64,000 nucleotides of DNA from Stachybotrys elegans (Eukaryota > Ascomycota > Sordariomycetes > Hypocreales > Stachybotryaceae), in contig JAGPNK010000042.1 in assembly GCA_020746835.1 (NCBI GenBank), forward strand, positions 40,522 through 104,521, read 5' to 3'. Below, piece by piece: positions 29,810-41,887 of the stretch. The position numbers were made by a program, and so were the translations under genes. Below the pieces are notes generated by a model. It did not search any database. It worked only from the letters and a program-made list of their open reading frames with translations, and was not told the DNA's origin. The number at the start of each line of letters is the position of its first letter. The first letter of the stretch is position 1.

Positions 29810-30991
29810 CTACTGCCCGCTGATAATACCGAACTTAAGAAGTTCTGCACGTGCTTCCACCGTAGTAGATTGGGGAATAAGTCGAATTGATCCGCCTTTG
29901 TGCTCCCATCTCAAATCCCTGATTTGCGACTGAGTTGGGTAGCATTGACCATCAGCCTCAAGTTCAATTAGGCAAGAATATCTATCTTGCGCAGAGCGTA
30001 GGTTCCAGTCTGCTCCACGGGGGGCGGTCGTAAATTGGAATCCCCGTTGCTTATACTTCTGAATCGCAGCCTCTGTTTTGTCTTGGAGAGCTTGAAGAAC
30101 ACGCCACGTGTATGCAGTCTTCTGCGCCGCTAACATGTAATACATATGGAATGCTACATGCTTGGTCAGGATGCACTGCACGTGGCTGGCATAAAAAGAA
30201 AAGATGCTCCTAAAAATCGTGGAATATAATGGTTCGGCAATGGAGGGTTTTCGAGGATCAAGGGAGCCCACAACCAGCTGTACCGGAACCGTCCTACCCC
30301 CCTTCCGCGCTGAACCATACAGGACTCTTGCTGCCATGGTAGACGGGTAGCCTTCTTCATATCGTGGCATAGTTGACACTAAGCCGTTCGCATCAATGGT
30401 TATCGGCGAAATATCTCCCATCCATCCTATTGACCCATTTGAGCGAGTATACCGACCGATATTTCTCAAAGCTGGATATCTTCTGCGAACAGCGTCGACG
30501 ACGGTCTGTTCTTGAGAAAGCCATGCTCGCTTCAAATGGTTCGCTTCGTGTGCAATTGAAATCATCTGGTTTGCTGTCAAGAATACACTTCCCCTTTGCA
30601 ATTGTCGAGCCGCGCGTTGAAGGCATGATTCAAAGGTAACCCCAGAATGCTCCAAAGCGTTCTTCACGGCCATTACTGACGTGGAAATAGGGGGCACATA
30701 GATGTCCCAGTCGGATGTATTCACCGCTGACCCTGGGAGAAAGTAGGCTAAAGCACGAGAGCCAGAAACCGCTGCCCCGTGCTTCGCCATTACATCCATC
30801 AGATCATCAACATTGACGAAGGGTCCTGTGCTTTTGAGGTACCCAGAAGGTAGTATGCGGCATTGCAGGATTCTTATAGAGCTGTAGGTGGCAGATTTCA
30901 AAGATAAAACATCGGTAATCGGCAATAATCCAGCAATTTGTAAAATAAGCTCATTGGGCAACAGCCTAAAGAGTCCTTTTGCTGTTGGCAT
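29810..30991 (-). CDS. F-box protein with nucleotidyltransferase-like motif, 393 aa
   Basis: Single exon from an ATG at 30991. Residues 7-40 fit an F-box (FRLLPNELILQIAGLLPITD), which would dock to Skp1 in an SCF ubiquitin ligase. At 76-99 follows SGSRALAYFLPGSA...DWDIYV: GS77-78 and the D94-x-D96 pair match the GS-x(n)-DxD signature of the polymerase-beta/MNT nucleotidyltransferase fold. The rest is alpha/beta, without another known motif. The third acidic residue of the fold could not be placed by eye, so catalysis is uncertain. Possibly an F-box adaptor with a nucleotidyltransferase-fold substrate-binding domain. Confidence 0.75.
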   Translation of the reverse strand: MPTAKGLFRLLPNELILQIAGLLPITDVLSLKSATYSSIRILQCRILPSGYLKSTGPFVNVDDLMDVMAKHGAAVSGSRALAYFLPGSAVNTSDWDIYVPPISTSVMAVKNALEHSGVTFESCLQRAARQLQRGSVFLTANQMISIAHEANHLKRAWLSQEQTVVDAVRRRYPALRNIGRYTRSNGSIGWMGDISPITIDANGLVSTMPRYEEGYPSTMAARVLYGSARKGGRTVPVQLVVGSLDPRKPSIAEPLYSTIFRSIFSFYASHVQCILTKHVAFHMYYMLAAQKTAYTWRVLQALQDKTEAAIQKYKQRGFQFTTAPRGADWNLRSAQDRYSCLIELEADGQCYPTQSQIRDLRWEHKGGSIRLIPQSTTVEARAELLKFGIISGQ

Positions 30992-31716
30992 TGTTCAGGT
31001 AAGTAGTAGGCGTACACTAGAGATGTTCAAGAAAGGCTGGTTATGCAAGACGTGTAGTAATAAATACAGTAGGTGAAACTATGGATATACATATGTACGG
31101 GGCAAACAGTTTGTTTCTGTCTCGGGGGTCGGCTCATGGGACAAGAAATGGGACTTGGGTCCCATTTCTTGTCCCCCTAACGTCAGCATTCTGGAGGCCA
31201 TGTCAATAGAGCAAAGTAGAACTGATAAATTCAGTCCTCTCTAAGGCGTATAAAACGGATGCTTAGTGCGCTTTTGGTAAACGAGTTATTACAAAGAAGA
31301 GGTTACCAAGGCATACGATAATGACGACTCCAGACTCAGGTTTCGGATGACGGTGTTGACCGACCACCAGAAGATTGCTCCGACCGTCTCTCAGTAGCAA
31401 GTCACATGACCTCACCTCACCGATAGACCCACCGGGTCCCCGGTCCGGCCCCGTCCTCCATCATTAGTCTCCGGTCCTTGCACAGGCCACTTGTGGGATC
31501 GATTTGAGGTCCAAGGCCAAGAGCTATTCAAATACCTTCAAAATTACACTATATCCTCCTTTCTTCCTCCTCATTTGGGAAGGAGGAATGGAGAGAAAAG
31601 GTAAAAAGAAACAAAATCAGGAGTAAATCAATACACTCCACCCGATATGACAAACGGCTGCCTGGTATCATGGCAAGGCCCAATACATGGATTGGGTAAT
31701 CCGACCATCATTTTAA
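30992..31716. other. Intergenic with a perfect hairpin
   Basis: No gene was supported. It contains the 38-bp hairpin described separately and a promoter-like region before the F-box gene. Confidence 0.4.
31138..31175. repeat. Perfect 17-bp inverted repeat with 4-base loop
   Basis: The left arm is 31138-31154 (GGGACAAGAAATGGGAC), the loop TTGG, and the right arm 31159-31175 is its exact complement. It lies 147 bp upstream of the F-box gene. Within each arm the GGGAC word occurs twice, so the unit is also a partial direct repeat. Confidence 0.85.
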
Positions 31717-32457
31717 TCAATTATAGCCAGAGCGATCCTCGTCCTTATCCGCTTCATTTCGGCCCTTGCTAAGGGCAAGTTGCTCTCTCTCGCCCATGGC
31801 CTCGTTGTTATCTTCCTTGCAGCTCTCAACGCTAGAGTTGTGATCATTGAGGATACAATCGGAGACAGTTGTAGTGTTCTTGCAGAGCCGTTGTGTCAAG
31901 AGTTCCTGGGCTGATTTCAGATCATCAATTCGTTGCTGGGGATCTTGGTTGGAGAGCTTGGAAGCAGATTTGTTGGAGAGATTGCTTTGGTTGGTATGCT
32001 GCATGGGGCCCTGATCCTTTTGTCAAATACTAGTAAGGCTTGCCAGAGAGGTCGCACTTACTAGGCATTTTTTTAACGCGTCTGCATCAATATAGACGAG
32101 GTAGATACCTCCGACTAACCAAATCATAAACTCGTTTTCCTGGAAATCACCAAGAAGGACGTTAGATAACTCGCGGGGATGGATGTTATCAGGGTCTTCT
32201 GTCCAGACAGATACGCTATCATCCTGCCGCACAAGCACCAGATCTTTGTAGGTTAGATCTTTGTAGACCATGATACAGTTATTTGAGTGAGATAGGCGGA
32301 ATTCGGCAATAAGAGTAAAATTGATGGTTAGGATTCTAGGGATTGGGTCAGGGACTGGGTGAACGGCTCGCGTCGTAGTTAATAGGTGGGTAGTAGACAC
32401 ATGCACCTCAAGGCCAGCCAAGTTTGGAATTTGCAGCCACATGATTGACATGAACAT
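31717..32457 (-). CDS. Hypothetical protein, two exons, 229 aa
   Basis: Exon 1 is 32062-32457 and exon 2 is 31717-32010, joined in frame (GTAAGT donor, CAG acceptor). The first 135 residues look like a compact beta-rich domain with several strands (FMIWLVGGIYLVYID at its end). The last 90 are hydrophilic, low-complexity and charged, probably disordered. A later ATG at about 32270 is an alternative start. No motif, signal peptide or membrane segment was recognised. Confidence 0.5.
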
Positions 32458-33528
32458 GGCTGCCTAGGTGTCTTCGGGGAGGCAAGGCGGAAAATGCGCG
32501 CCGTACTGGCTACATGCAAGGCGTTTCGGTCAGCATGCCGCGTGGGACTTGCATTGTGCTGAAAGGACGAGAGTCAGAGTAACTATGCCTTGCGTCCTTA
32601 GATGCTGCTTATCACCCGATGTGTGCATTCGGCTTCCTGTCACCTGTAATACAACCTTTGTTAAGTTTCTGAAAAACGAGTGGCTGAGGAGCCCAGACCC
32701 ATTGTTAGCTGTTACGATGACGTCTCTGTTACCCTCAACTGTGCACATAGCCACATGACCAGCCATCATTGCTCCTTTCGGGAGTACATAAGGGGCCGTC
32801 GTCGTACTATTCTTAGAACCGGAAGCCCGGAAGAGGAGGCAGTGAAGCTACATGTAGCCTCGTGTTGGTTTCGTGGTTCCGCATGGTTGAGCCAAGAGGT
32901 TGATCTCCGACACTGCCGTGACTGGCAGAACTCCATTTCTGTACGTTTAGAATGTAATCAGTGACCTTGACAGCCACAACACTGCCTCGATCGGCTCAGG
33001 TTCTTCTGGTGTCTCGCCATGGCACAGTCGCCTCCACGTCATGGCAACACTGTTGTGGCGAATGATTGCTTCGAGTTTCGGGTCGCATGACTCACTCCGT
33101 TGCAGTGGATGCCACGGATATATGTCGTGTATACGAAATGTCACAGCCCCAAGAGCTGATGAGCTATTCCGATTCTCGAGTACCCCCTCCGGCGTTGCCG
33201 AAGGTAACCACCCTCCCTTTCAGGCTCACAAGGCATACTACTCTGCATGAGCCCTGTACTCTTCATTGCGGCACGTAGCAGCTGGTTCGCACTGCCGCCG
33301 TCAGACCCTGGCACTGAATGGGATCCAGGCGGCACCTATTCTGAGCTGCAATGAATATTAACTATTGAGTAAGCACAGCCTCCAAGCCATTGATGTGGCC
33401 ATTATATATAGCCTACCTCCTGTCTCATCTTCTTACGTCTGAACTCAACCTTCCTTACACTTTTTTGGCTAGCCTCAGGACGCTAGCATCCCATCCTCAC
33501 TCTCTATTTTTATGATTCTATCCCAAAC
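32458..33528. other. Intergenic, no gene supported
   Basis: Only short overlapping open frames on both strands. The last 120 bp before 33529 contain a TATATA at about 33403 and pyrimidine tracts, consistent with a promoter for the Ulp1-type gene. Confidence 0.4.
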
Positions 33529-35174
33529 ATGAACGATAATACCGAGCCGTCTTCCACCCCCTCTTCAAAAATTCAGAGCGAGATACAGCAAAAGCTCTGT
33601 TGTTCAGAATCCGAGCTTCATGCTCTAGTGGGTGCAGCACGCCCAAATACTTGGAACAATCTCAGCAGGTTTCTCCAAGATACTAGCCTTGATGGGGATA
33701 CAGCTTTCAAACTCCTTCAAAGGTCAAAAGACCGTCCTGAAAGACGTAATATCGCATACCTACTTTCTAAGGACATCGAATGGGCGGTCGAAAACTCAGA
33801 GGTATGGCCAGATTTCTTGTTATCCTCACCCTTAACTAAGTGTTGCAGACTGTATTCATACCGGACTCTGCTGCATCAAGCCAACCATCTTCCCCCATTA
33901 AACCAGAGGCAGAGGATGTCATATCATCACCTAACGTGGTTGATTCTTGCTGGACAACAATTAACTTTAAACCCGATACTTCTTCAACACCCTCGGGGTC
34001 AAAGTTCGGCTTGGCCACCCTTCAGCATTACAGTGACTCGGAGACGAAACAAGGCATAAAATCATCAGGTTCTCTAAAGCGAAAACGGGACGACACAAAA
34101 TTGCAGACATTCTCCCATGGGCTTGGCGATGCTGTGCACTCTTCATCGACCGAACGACAAAGACCAGCGACTACCGAACGTGCCAAACACAAATCGACCA
34201 TTGTTCGACGATTTTATCCTAGCACCATGATAAATCCTGTTCATCATGGCACCGAAATGAAAACGAAAATCCAAAAGGGTTCACCTGACTCGTACCTGGA
34301 TGCTTCGGATGCCACGAGCATCAAGGGCAGACAGAAATTCGGTATTCCGGAGGACTCTCTCGCGATACTAGAAGACGATCAAGCCCAGTTGAACGATTAT
34401 ATCGTCAATCACACGATCGCGCTTATAGCTACGGTCGCCACGAAGCCTTTCCTGTCCATTGATTCTATGACAGAGGATTTCCAAGTCAAACCTTCATTGG
34501 AAACGTCCGAATATATCTTTGTGCCACTGCACCTTACTTTGAAGGAAGATAATGGTCACTGGGCATTGGCTATTGTCAATGAAACTCGTCTTTCTGTCCA
34601 AGTCTACGATTCAATGCCATCGTTAGACCTGCAAGGTCAAATCGAACAGAAGCTGCGGAAGATATACAAGAAGCATTCTTGGCCAATCTACGAGCAGCTT
34701 ATTTTCAGCTCTCCTATCATACAGCAGAACGGACATGACTGTGGTATCATGGTTTTGATTGCGGCGTTGTATCGCGCTGCTGGGTTCGAGGTACCAGATA
34801 GAGCGGAGCATGCCCCGTGGCGTGCTATTCTGTTTGAGCTTCTCCGTTCCCGAAGGTCATACTCAATCAAGATCCCAGAGTCCTACAATGAGCTCGTCAA
34901 GCTTCTTAAAAAACTCTCATCCTCAACTCATTCCTTTTTAACAGGGAATCAAGGGGTAAAGCCACATTATGAAACATCCCAGCAGCCTAAAATTCCAGCC
35001 CTCAGAGTATTCCAGGTATTACGTCAAGCATTTGACACGCAGGAAATAGAAGCAGTCATCAGAATCTCTCGAGTCATCGATTTTCTGGAAGGTGTGGGGA
35101 GACGTGGAGGGAGAAATGATATCATGCTTACTGAGGCATTGATGGGAAAGATTGCTGAGGCGGAGAAATCATGA
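33529..35174 (+). CDS. Ulp1-like C48-family cysteine protease, 532 aa
   Basis: Exons 33529-33801 and 33849-35174 join in frame (GTATGG donor, TTGCAG acceptor). The N-terminal half is polar and basic, with a KRKRDD cluster that may be a nuclear signal. The C-terminal half has the C48 core: a W-x-x-P-like strand region, H328 (GHWALAIV), D345 (VYDSMP), Q383 and C389 (QQNGHDCGIMV). All four catalytic positions are present, so the enzyme may be active. The family removes SUMO or related modifiers, or processes their precursors. Members outside the conserved housekeeping Ulp1/Ulp2 set are common in fungal accessory regions. It is followed on the same strand by a FunK1 kinase gene. Confidence 0.85.
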
Positions 35175-35851
35175 AACGAGAAAAAGATGTGCAACGCACT
35201 AAGGTACTCTTGCTGAACTAAGCGCATCGCAGCGGACGAAAACTGGGAACAGTCAGAGAGCCTAGTTTAAGGACACCCCCAATTTCTTTCGTTTGCTCAC
35301 TGCCGGCCGATAGTTCTTTGATACAGGATATACTAAGTACAGCATTAGCATTGCCTGTGGATGCAAATGACAAGCGAGATGCATCATCTTTTTCTTCTTC
35401 TTCTTTTTTCCCAGCTGGCACTCGCTGGATTAGGTCCTTGCACTACACCATAAAATCAAGACTGTATTAATTACGATCTCTGATCCTCAATTGTTGCGGT
35501 TCAGGGGCACGATGTCTGTTGGCATACTGAGCAAATACCAAAGCTCTTATGCTGGATAGAGTAGTTTCTGGCTTGTAGGGTAAGTGTTCAAGCTGGGTTA
35601 GGTTGGTGCTTACTAACATGCTTTAGATCATCTGTGGCTTGTTATTGTGGCTTAAGTGTGGAGACAATCGCCACTAATTGGAACGCGTCAGAAGCAATCA
35701 TCCAACCCCTTTAATTTTCCAACGTGCATGGAGAGCAACGAACAACGTCATACCACTGGCAGGAGATTGCGCCCGGTCTTGTGCTATAGCTTTCGTTTCC
35801 ATCTCGTCTTTAAGCATCCCATGCGACCCCCGACTCGACCACAGATGTGAA
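35175..35851. other. Intergenic between Ulp1-like and FunK1 genes
   Basis: No open frame was supported. A short CTTCTT-type tract lies at about 35388-35408. Confidence 0.4.
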
Positions 35852-38232
35852 ATGGCAGAGCAGCTACGTTCAAAGCTGATCGAAGAACACCCCATCGGGA
35901 AAGGGCTCGACGCCTTTCGTGCCTCATTCAGCACGGTCTGCGATGGCCTAGGCATTGCATGCGAACCAGATGCTGTAGCGCAGCTTGAAAAAGAAGGTTA
36001 GGGAGCAATGCGTTGTTCTGATGCTCGTCTAACCGATCTTTAGAGCTTCAGAGCCTCACTGTGCCATTGCTCTCCGCTCTGCAGTCTTCCCGAGTGTCAG
36101 CCCTACTCTCATCAAAGACAGGCCGTGGCACCGTTCGAAGCGACCTTCTCCGAACGATATCTGCCGCTGCGTCTGGCGACTTCGACTTCGACCGCATCAA
36201 ACCTCTCCTGAAACTTGCCCTTTGTGACAACTCGAGCGATGCCCTCATTTGGGACTACGCCTACGATCTCTTCACTGAATCCACCCCACCTCCTCGACCG
36301 ATCGCATCCTCCCTTCAACAAACACCATGGCTGCATAAGACAAGTAGCTTCGCGAATTCATCTGAATACCGACAAGATGTGGACAGAGTCCTTAGCACGG
36401 AACTTGGCCCATTATATGTTGGTCTTCGTGGCTTTTATGAAGTCTACTTTGGACGTGTGGAGGGTCTGGAAACTGCCTCTAAGGCTGTTTTTGACAAGTG
36501 CACGGAAGGCAGTGACCCGCTCTTCAATGAAGGGTGGAGCGGGTGGCCACAAAATGCGAACCAGGACGACGTCTTGAGCTGGTTTGCGGATCTATGCGAG
36601 AAGCTGACTGCTTTTGCACAAGGCTGTATGCCGAAGCCAGTGAATCAGCGAAGGCCAGTGGCGCAGCCCAACAAACCCATCCAAGGTTCCACAGGAGATC
36701 GCAAGCTGGATGTCGGCTTTGTGGATGATCCTAGGGCGGGGAAGGACACTCGTTGTCACTGGTCGCATATCTTGGTCCCAGGAGAGCTAAAGAGCAACCC
36801 TTCAGCTGATACAGCATCCAAAGCATGGCTAGATCTTGGCACATATGCGAGAGAAGTCCTTGCTGCGCAGGACACTCGTCGTTTTGTCTTGGGCTTTACG
36901 ATCTGTGGATCTCTCATGAGGATATGGGAATTCGACAGACTGGGAGGGTTGGCATCTGAGCAGTTTGACATCAACGAAGAAGGACAGAAGCTCGTATTTA
37001 CAATTCTTGGATTCCTTTGGATGAGCGACGAGCAGCTTGGGTTTGACCCAACTATAAAGACAGAGCATGGCCAGCGATTCATCGAGATTAAGCGTAATGG
37101 CTTGACTGAGCGCCTGATCATTGATGAAGTAATGCAACGCTCACGTTGCATAGCTGGTCGAGCCACAACTTGCTGGAAAGCCCATCTGGAAGGATATCCT
37201 CAAAAACCTCTTGTCATCAAAGACTCATGGCAATATCCGGAACGTGAGGAAGAAGGCGAGTTATTACGTCAGGCAACTGCCCAGAATGTCGTCAATGTGG
37301 CTCGATACTATTACCACGAGATAGTTCAGATTCATGGCACGAATGACGACGTTCGGAGCCACATTCGAGGAGGGTTAGACATCACAAGAGCCACGAATTA
37401 CCGACCAGAACGTTCGAAACCCCTGCCTGTCATGGTAGCCGGGGGATCGCGGCAAGGGCGTAGCAACAGAAGAGCCGGTGAAAAGCGCTCATCCAGCCAA
37501 ACCGATGCCCCCGTCCCTCATAGTAAGCGATCTTGTTCAGTATCTCCAACGAAAGTTACGGTCGGCGAAGCTTTGGCAAACCGGATTCATCGGCGGGTCA
37601 TTCTTGATGACTACGGAAAGCCAATCTACGAGGCGAGTTCGCGGTCGGCTCTCCTACGCGCCCTCGAGGGCTGTATTGAAGGCCATGAATCCCTACACAA
37701 TGCCGGCCTTCTACATAGAGATATCTCGGTCAACAATCTCTTGATCAATGAACATACGGACAATCCTTCCTGGCCCGCTTTCCTGATTGATCTTGATCTC
37801 ACTATCGAAGAACAGCGTGAAGGCGCCTCAGGCGCTCGAGGCAAGACCGGCACAAGAGCATTTATGGCGATTGGAGCGCTGCTAGGCGAGCAGCATTCCT
37901 TTATGCATGACCTTGAATCGTTCTTCTGGGTATTATTTTGGATATGCATTCATTATAATGGACCAGACGAAGGACGAATTGTCCCTCGATTTGAGAAGTG
38001 GAACTACGTTGACACAGAAGAGCTAGCTGGGATGAAGCTTGGCGTAGTGGCGAAAGAGGCAATTTTTATGAAGACTATTGTGGATCATTTCACGCCTTAT
38101 TATGAACCGCTTATTCCATTGCTGAATCAATTGCGGAAGGTCGTGTTCCCCAAGGACAAGCCATGGGAAGAGGACAGCGAAAAGCTTTACTCGCAAATGC
38201 GAGAGATCCTTCGAAGTAGTCATGTGGTATAG
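35852..38232 (+). CDS. FunK1-type protein kinase-like protein, 777 aa
   Basis: Exon 1 is 35852-35996 and exon 2 is 36044-38232 (GTTAGG donor, TTTAG acceptor). Residues from about 260 match the fungal FunK1 family: the SHILVPGELKSN strand, IWEFDRLGG, and later VIKDSWQYPERE. The catalytic loop HRDISVNNLLI starts at H606 and the metal site is at IDLDLT (D631, in place of DFG). A low-complexity basic insert (about 460-505) separates the two lobes. FunK1 genes are typical of multicellular fungi and expanded in accessory regions. Substrates are unknown. All main kinase residues seem present. Confidence 0.9.
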
Positions 38233-38762
38233 TGTATAATATACTGGTAGCATGGGCTTATTGAGAGTACTATTGATATATTGGCGGCTACTTTAAGAAG
38301 ACTACATATGAAGCCAGGTGTAGATATCGTGAACGAGCCCTTGAATTTTACAGTGGTGCCCAGGCACGTTCAGGCTCGTCGAGCTACACATGTCAAATCT
38401 TAAATCGCACGCTTTAACTGCTGGAACGGTTTGGAATCCTTGGGAGAGATGCTTTATGTGCTCCAAAGAATCCCATTGTGATGCATGGGCCTGATGGATA
38501 TATACACTTGGTACAGGTCAAAGAACATAAGGGCACGGAAAAGGGACCACCGGTTATATATCGTATGCAACCGTACTGTATTGTAGGGTGTATGTATGAA
38601 TGCATCGTTTGCCTAGCTTTGGCCCCATGGCTCAAAACTGGGCCTCAGCTTGAGTGTTCCCAGTTTTCGGCCCTTTGGTCAACAGTATATGAATCCCAAC
38701 TTGCCCTTATAACTTGATTTCTCCTTCTCAGCTCCCTCATTATTACAGTGCAAGCACGCATA
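38233..38762. other. Intergenic, no gene supported
   Basis: No supported gene. It is presumed to contain the FunK1 terminator and the upstream region of the SUR7-like gene. Confidence 0.4.
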
Positions 38763-39844
38763 ATGCTCGCCACATTCCTCACCGCGAGGCTGGCCCTTGA
38801 TCCTCTCCACCACCAGCGCCATCCTCTGCGCCCTTTGCCTTTCTTCCGGCCATAGTAAGGGCTTCTTAGAAGACTTTGCTATTGTCAGAGTGAGTTTTTC
38901 GTCCCATTATTCCAAGTTTGCATCAAGACAGGCCTAACTATCGCTTCTAGTTGAATACATCGACAATTGGTCACTCGTTGCTGGACTTTGTGAGCAGTCA
39001 TAATAATGACGAAAACGCAGGGAATACTAGCAATAATGACAACAATCCTCTCCACAGCATCGGTGATGCCTGGGGCGACGTAGAGCAGGGGGCTTCTAAC
39101 GCATTTGATGGTCTATCTAACCGTGTGACCGACAAGGCGGTTGATCTTCTTGACATCCCCGAGTGGTACTCTCTCCATGTCATGACGATATGTGAGGGAC
39201 TGTACGGACCAGACGCTGGGCTGAATGTGACCCAGTGCAGTGACCTAACATCTAACAGTAAGTGTACTGACCTCCTTTCGAAGGTTATCACTAAGCCGCT
39301 CTATCTAGATCGTCTTGACCTCGTCGACAGCCTTCATCACTATCTTTCTCTCAGTCCGATACAGATCGATATGGACATTACAGATATTGGCTGGCTCGAA
39401 GATGTCCAGGATGCCATTAACCTTGTGAATGGTGTACTGCAAGGGCTATTTGCTCTTTACGTCCTCACCATTATCCTAATAGTGCTAAGCATCGTTACTA
39501 ACATTATCGTCTCCCTAGCATGGACATCATTGCTTATGGCGGTGAACTTGATAGGCTTTACCTTAACAACACTTAGCAGTGTTGTCTTGAGCATTATAGT
39601 TACCGTTGCCCTAACCCGTGCTGTCAACGCACTCAATGATATTGGGGGAAACATTGGCATTCGCGGAGAGAGAGGCAGTAAGTTCCTCGCCCTTACCTGG
39701 CTTGCGTCCAGCTTTATGATTTGCGCCACGAGCTTCGTACTAGTATACAGTCGCAAGAAGAATAAGGCTTTGCAGTGGGTAATGGCACGGCCAAATGAGT
39801 CTATTGGTTCACACGAGAAAGATGGTGGTATCAATCCTCAGTAG
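38763..39844 (+). pseudogene. SUR7/PalI-like membrane protein gene, first exon out of frame
   Basis: Exon 2 (38951-39844, 297 codons plus stop) is intact. It has WYSLHVMTICEGLYG and a cysteine pair (CSDLTSNSKC), then three hydrophobic segments, as in the fungal SUR7/PalI family of plasma-membrane proteins. Exon 1 ends at 38889 before a GTGAGT donor (intron 38890-38950) and encodes the expected first membrane helix (GWPLILSTTSAILCALC). That frame has no ATG and meets a stop upstream, while the ATG at 38763 is in another frame. One base removed near 38785 would join them. Either a frameshift mutation or an unseen upstream exon. Confidence 0.6.
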
Positions 39845-40891
39845 GCAGGTCCAGCATAGAGAGGATACCGCCTTACGATGCTGAGAGTCTTACGAGGGGG
39901 ATCCTGACGCAGCGACCAATGTTCGGCCGCAGCATGATTATTGGTCTCCTCTATTTTCACACTTGTGTATAGTGGGAGATAGCAACGCTGGGAGATCTTC
40001 TTAACCCGATACCATATACACTAACATCAGCCTAAATCGTGGCTATCACGGTTGTTGGTGACTGTGCAAGCCTCTGTGGCTTGACGTTTATTTCTCGTGA
40101 AAACAATACCTACTTGCATATCCAATCATTCTTTATCTAAACGATTACCAGTAGACTACCCTATTGCCTTGGTACCCTGAATTTAGACAAAAATTCTTCA
40201 GCTGTCATGTTGCCAGAGGCTACTGCGTTGAAATCCAGTTTAGTCCTTTCCAAGTCACGGTCATATTGCGCCAATTGCAGCGCCTTTTGCCGACCAAAGG
40301 ACGGAGAGCATTATCAGCAGCAATACCCTAAGTCCTAACTTTGGGAACAGGTATAGTCGTTTTCTCGCTGATGAGGTATAATGTTTCAACTTCCATAGCG
40401 GGTTTTTCCATTGGCATATTAGGATACTTTAGACAAATATGTGCATTGGTGTATCTGGATGATTGTAGAAGAGTTGGTCGTATCCCTTTCTCTACGCCAC
40501 ATAGCACAAGCTTTTTTGAGTGTAACTCAAATAACTGTGGGGAACTGGGACATGATGTCAGATTAGTCAGAAAAATCGGTAAATTATCGGAAGGTGAACA
40601 GATATCGACGAACCCCTCGTGCCTTGGGCTCCCACCAAAAATTTTCCACCATCATTTGCATTGGGGTCTTAATAGTTTATGCCCGGTACCTAACCATGAT
40701 TTTCTTTCTGGCATCAATACAGGAGCTGTCGACTTAGCGCATGACACCTGGCAGCCTGCGTACCCCACGCTGTCACTCTGTCGTAGGTATTTCTCCCGCG
40801 TGTGGATTACTTAACCTTACGATTCCCCTCAGTGTCTTTAACCGCGACGTTCGACTCTAAATCAACACCTTATGCTATTACTATCACTACG
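39845..40891. other. Intergenic; one weak open frame
   Basis: An open frame at 40374-40814 on the plus strand could encode about 146 residues, but it has no domain, splice signal or known composition and is not called. Confidence 0.35.
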
Positions 40892-41256
40892 ATGTCCAAG
40901 GGCGCTACGGAATTACTAAAAGAAGCTGCGGAGTCATATGTATGTCACTTTGATATACAGGTAGATTTATACTAACAGCCGCCTAGATCGATGGAAAACA
41001 AGATGTTCGACTTGCTCCCAATGCGACGACAGGCGCCGACGACTTCAAATATGAACGCTCACCAGACGTAAAAGGAGTCGTGGTAGATCGAAACAGCGGC
41101 TCGGGATACGTTCAGATATCTGGTGGAGGCAAACAAGCTGTGAAGATTCCTACAGGACTGGGCGAAAGTGGTTATCATTACGAAGCCATCGCGGAAGAGC
41201 AATCCTGTATGCTATATGGTCGTCCCACTGTGTGGTACATTGTACCCAACTCCTAG
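40892..41256 (+). CDS. Small hypothetical protein, 105 aa, two exons
   Basis: Exons 40892-40939 and 40987-41256 join in frame. The 47-bp intron has a GTATGT donor, a TACTAAC branch and a CCTAG acceptor, all strong fungal consensus. The product is soluble, with a helical start and then a strand-rich domain (GVVVDRNSGSGYVQISGG) with many glycines. There is no signal peptide and only one cysteine. Good splice signals argue for a real gene. I do not recognise it. Confidence 0.6.
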
Positions 41257-41489
41257 GTCTCCTGAACTTATTCTTTGCTTGTTTCTCTCCATAGTATGCA
41301 TTAGAAGTTCCTGAAGGAGGTCGTTGGAAAGCTGGATGGAAGGCAATTCTTTTTGCCCAAACCCCATGTTGACTGTTAGAGAATGGTATTTTTCTGAGTG
41401 CTCCGCGAGGAACGAGCAGAGGTCAACGGTATATAACAACGATGTCATTCCATTTCGCCGAAGGTCTAAGCAAGTTAGTATTTTGTTAA

Positions 41490-41873
41490 TCAAGTGATGA
41501 GTGCTTGGGTCTTGCGTTTGTCAGTGTACTTATTGGCTAGTCCCTGCAGTTCGTCCTTGACAATATCATCTTTCCTCTGCTCTAACATCATAACCAATTC
41601 AACTCGGTCACGATCTTTCAAGGCCAGTACCGCAGATGGTCCGAGTGCCGCACATAGAACGACCGCATATCCGCCTAGACGTTTATTGACTCTTTGTAAG
41701 TGTTCTTGGTAGGGTTGTTTCTTGCGCCTGCATTGTGCCGCAACCAGAAGAGAGAACGCCTCATCGACCCGTGCTTCCTCCCGTGGTTTGAGACCCGTGC
41801 GATTGTTTATCACCTTCGATAGCTCGATAAGTTTCTCGACCACTTCTGAAAGGGAAAGCCTTTTTAGCGGCAT
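41490..41873 (-). CDS. Hypothetical helical protein, 127 aa
   Basis: An open frame from an ATG at 41873. It is mostly helical and charged, with one hydrophobic helix (about residues 68-88, GGYAVVLCAALGPSAVLAL) and a basic C-terminus. Another open frame follows at 41212-41487 and could be a further exon, since a TACTAACTTGCTTAG branch/acceptor lies at about 41463-41477, but no matching donor was found. No family recognised. Confidence 0.4.
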   Translation of the reverse strand: MPLKRLSLSEVVEKLIELSKVINNRTGLKPREEARVDEAFSLLVAAQCRRKKQPYQEHLQRVNKRLGGYAVVLCAALGPSAVLALKDRDRVELVMMLEQRKDDIVKDELQGLANKYTDKRKTQALIT

Positions 41874-41887
41874 TATTAGAGTAGAGA

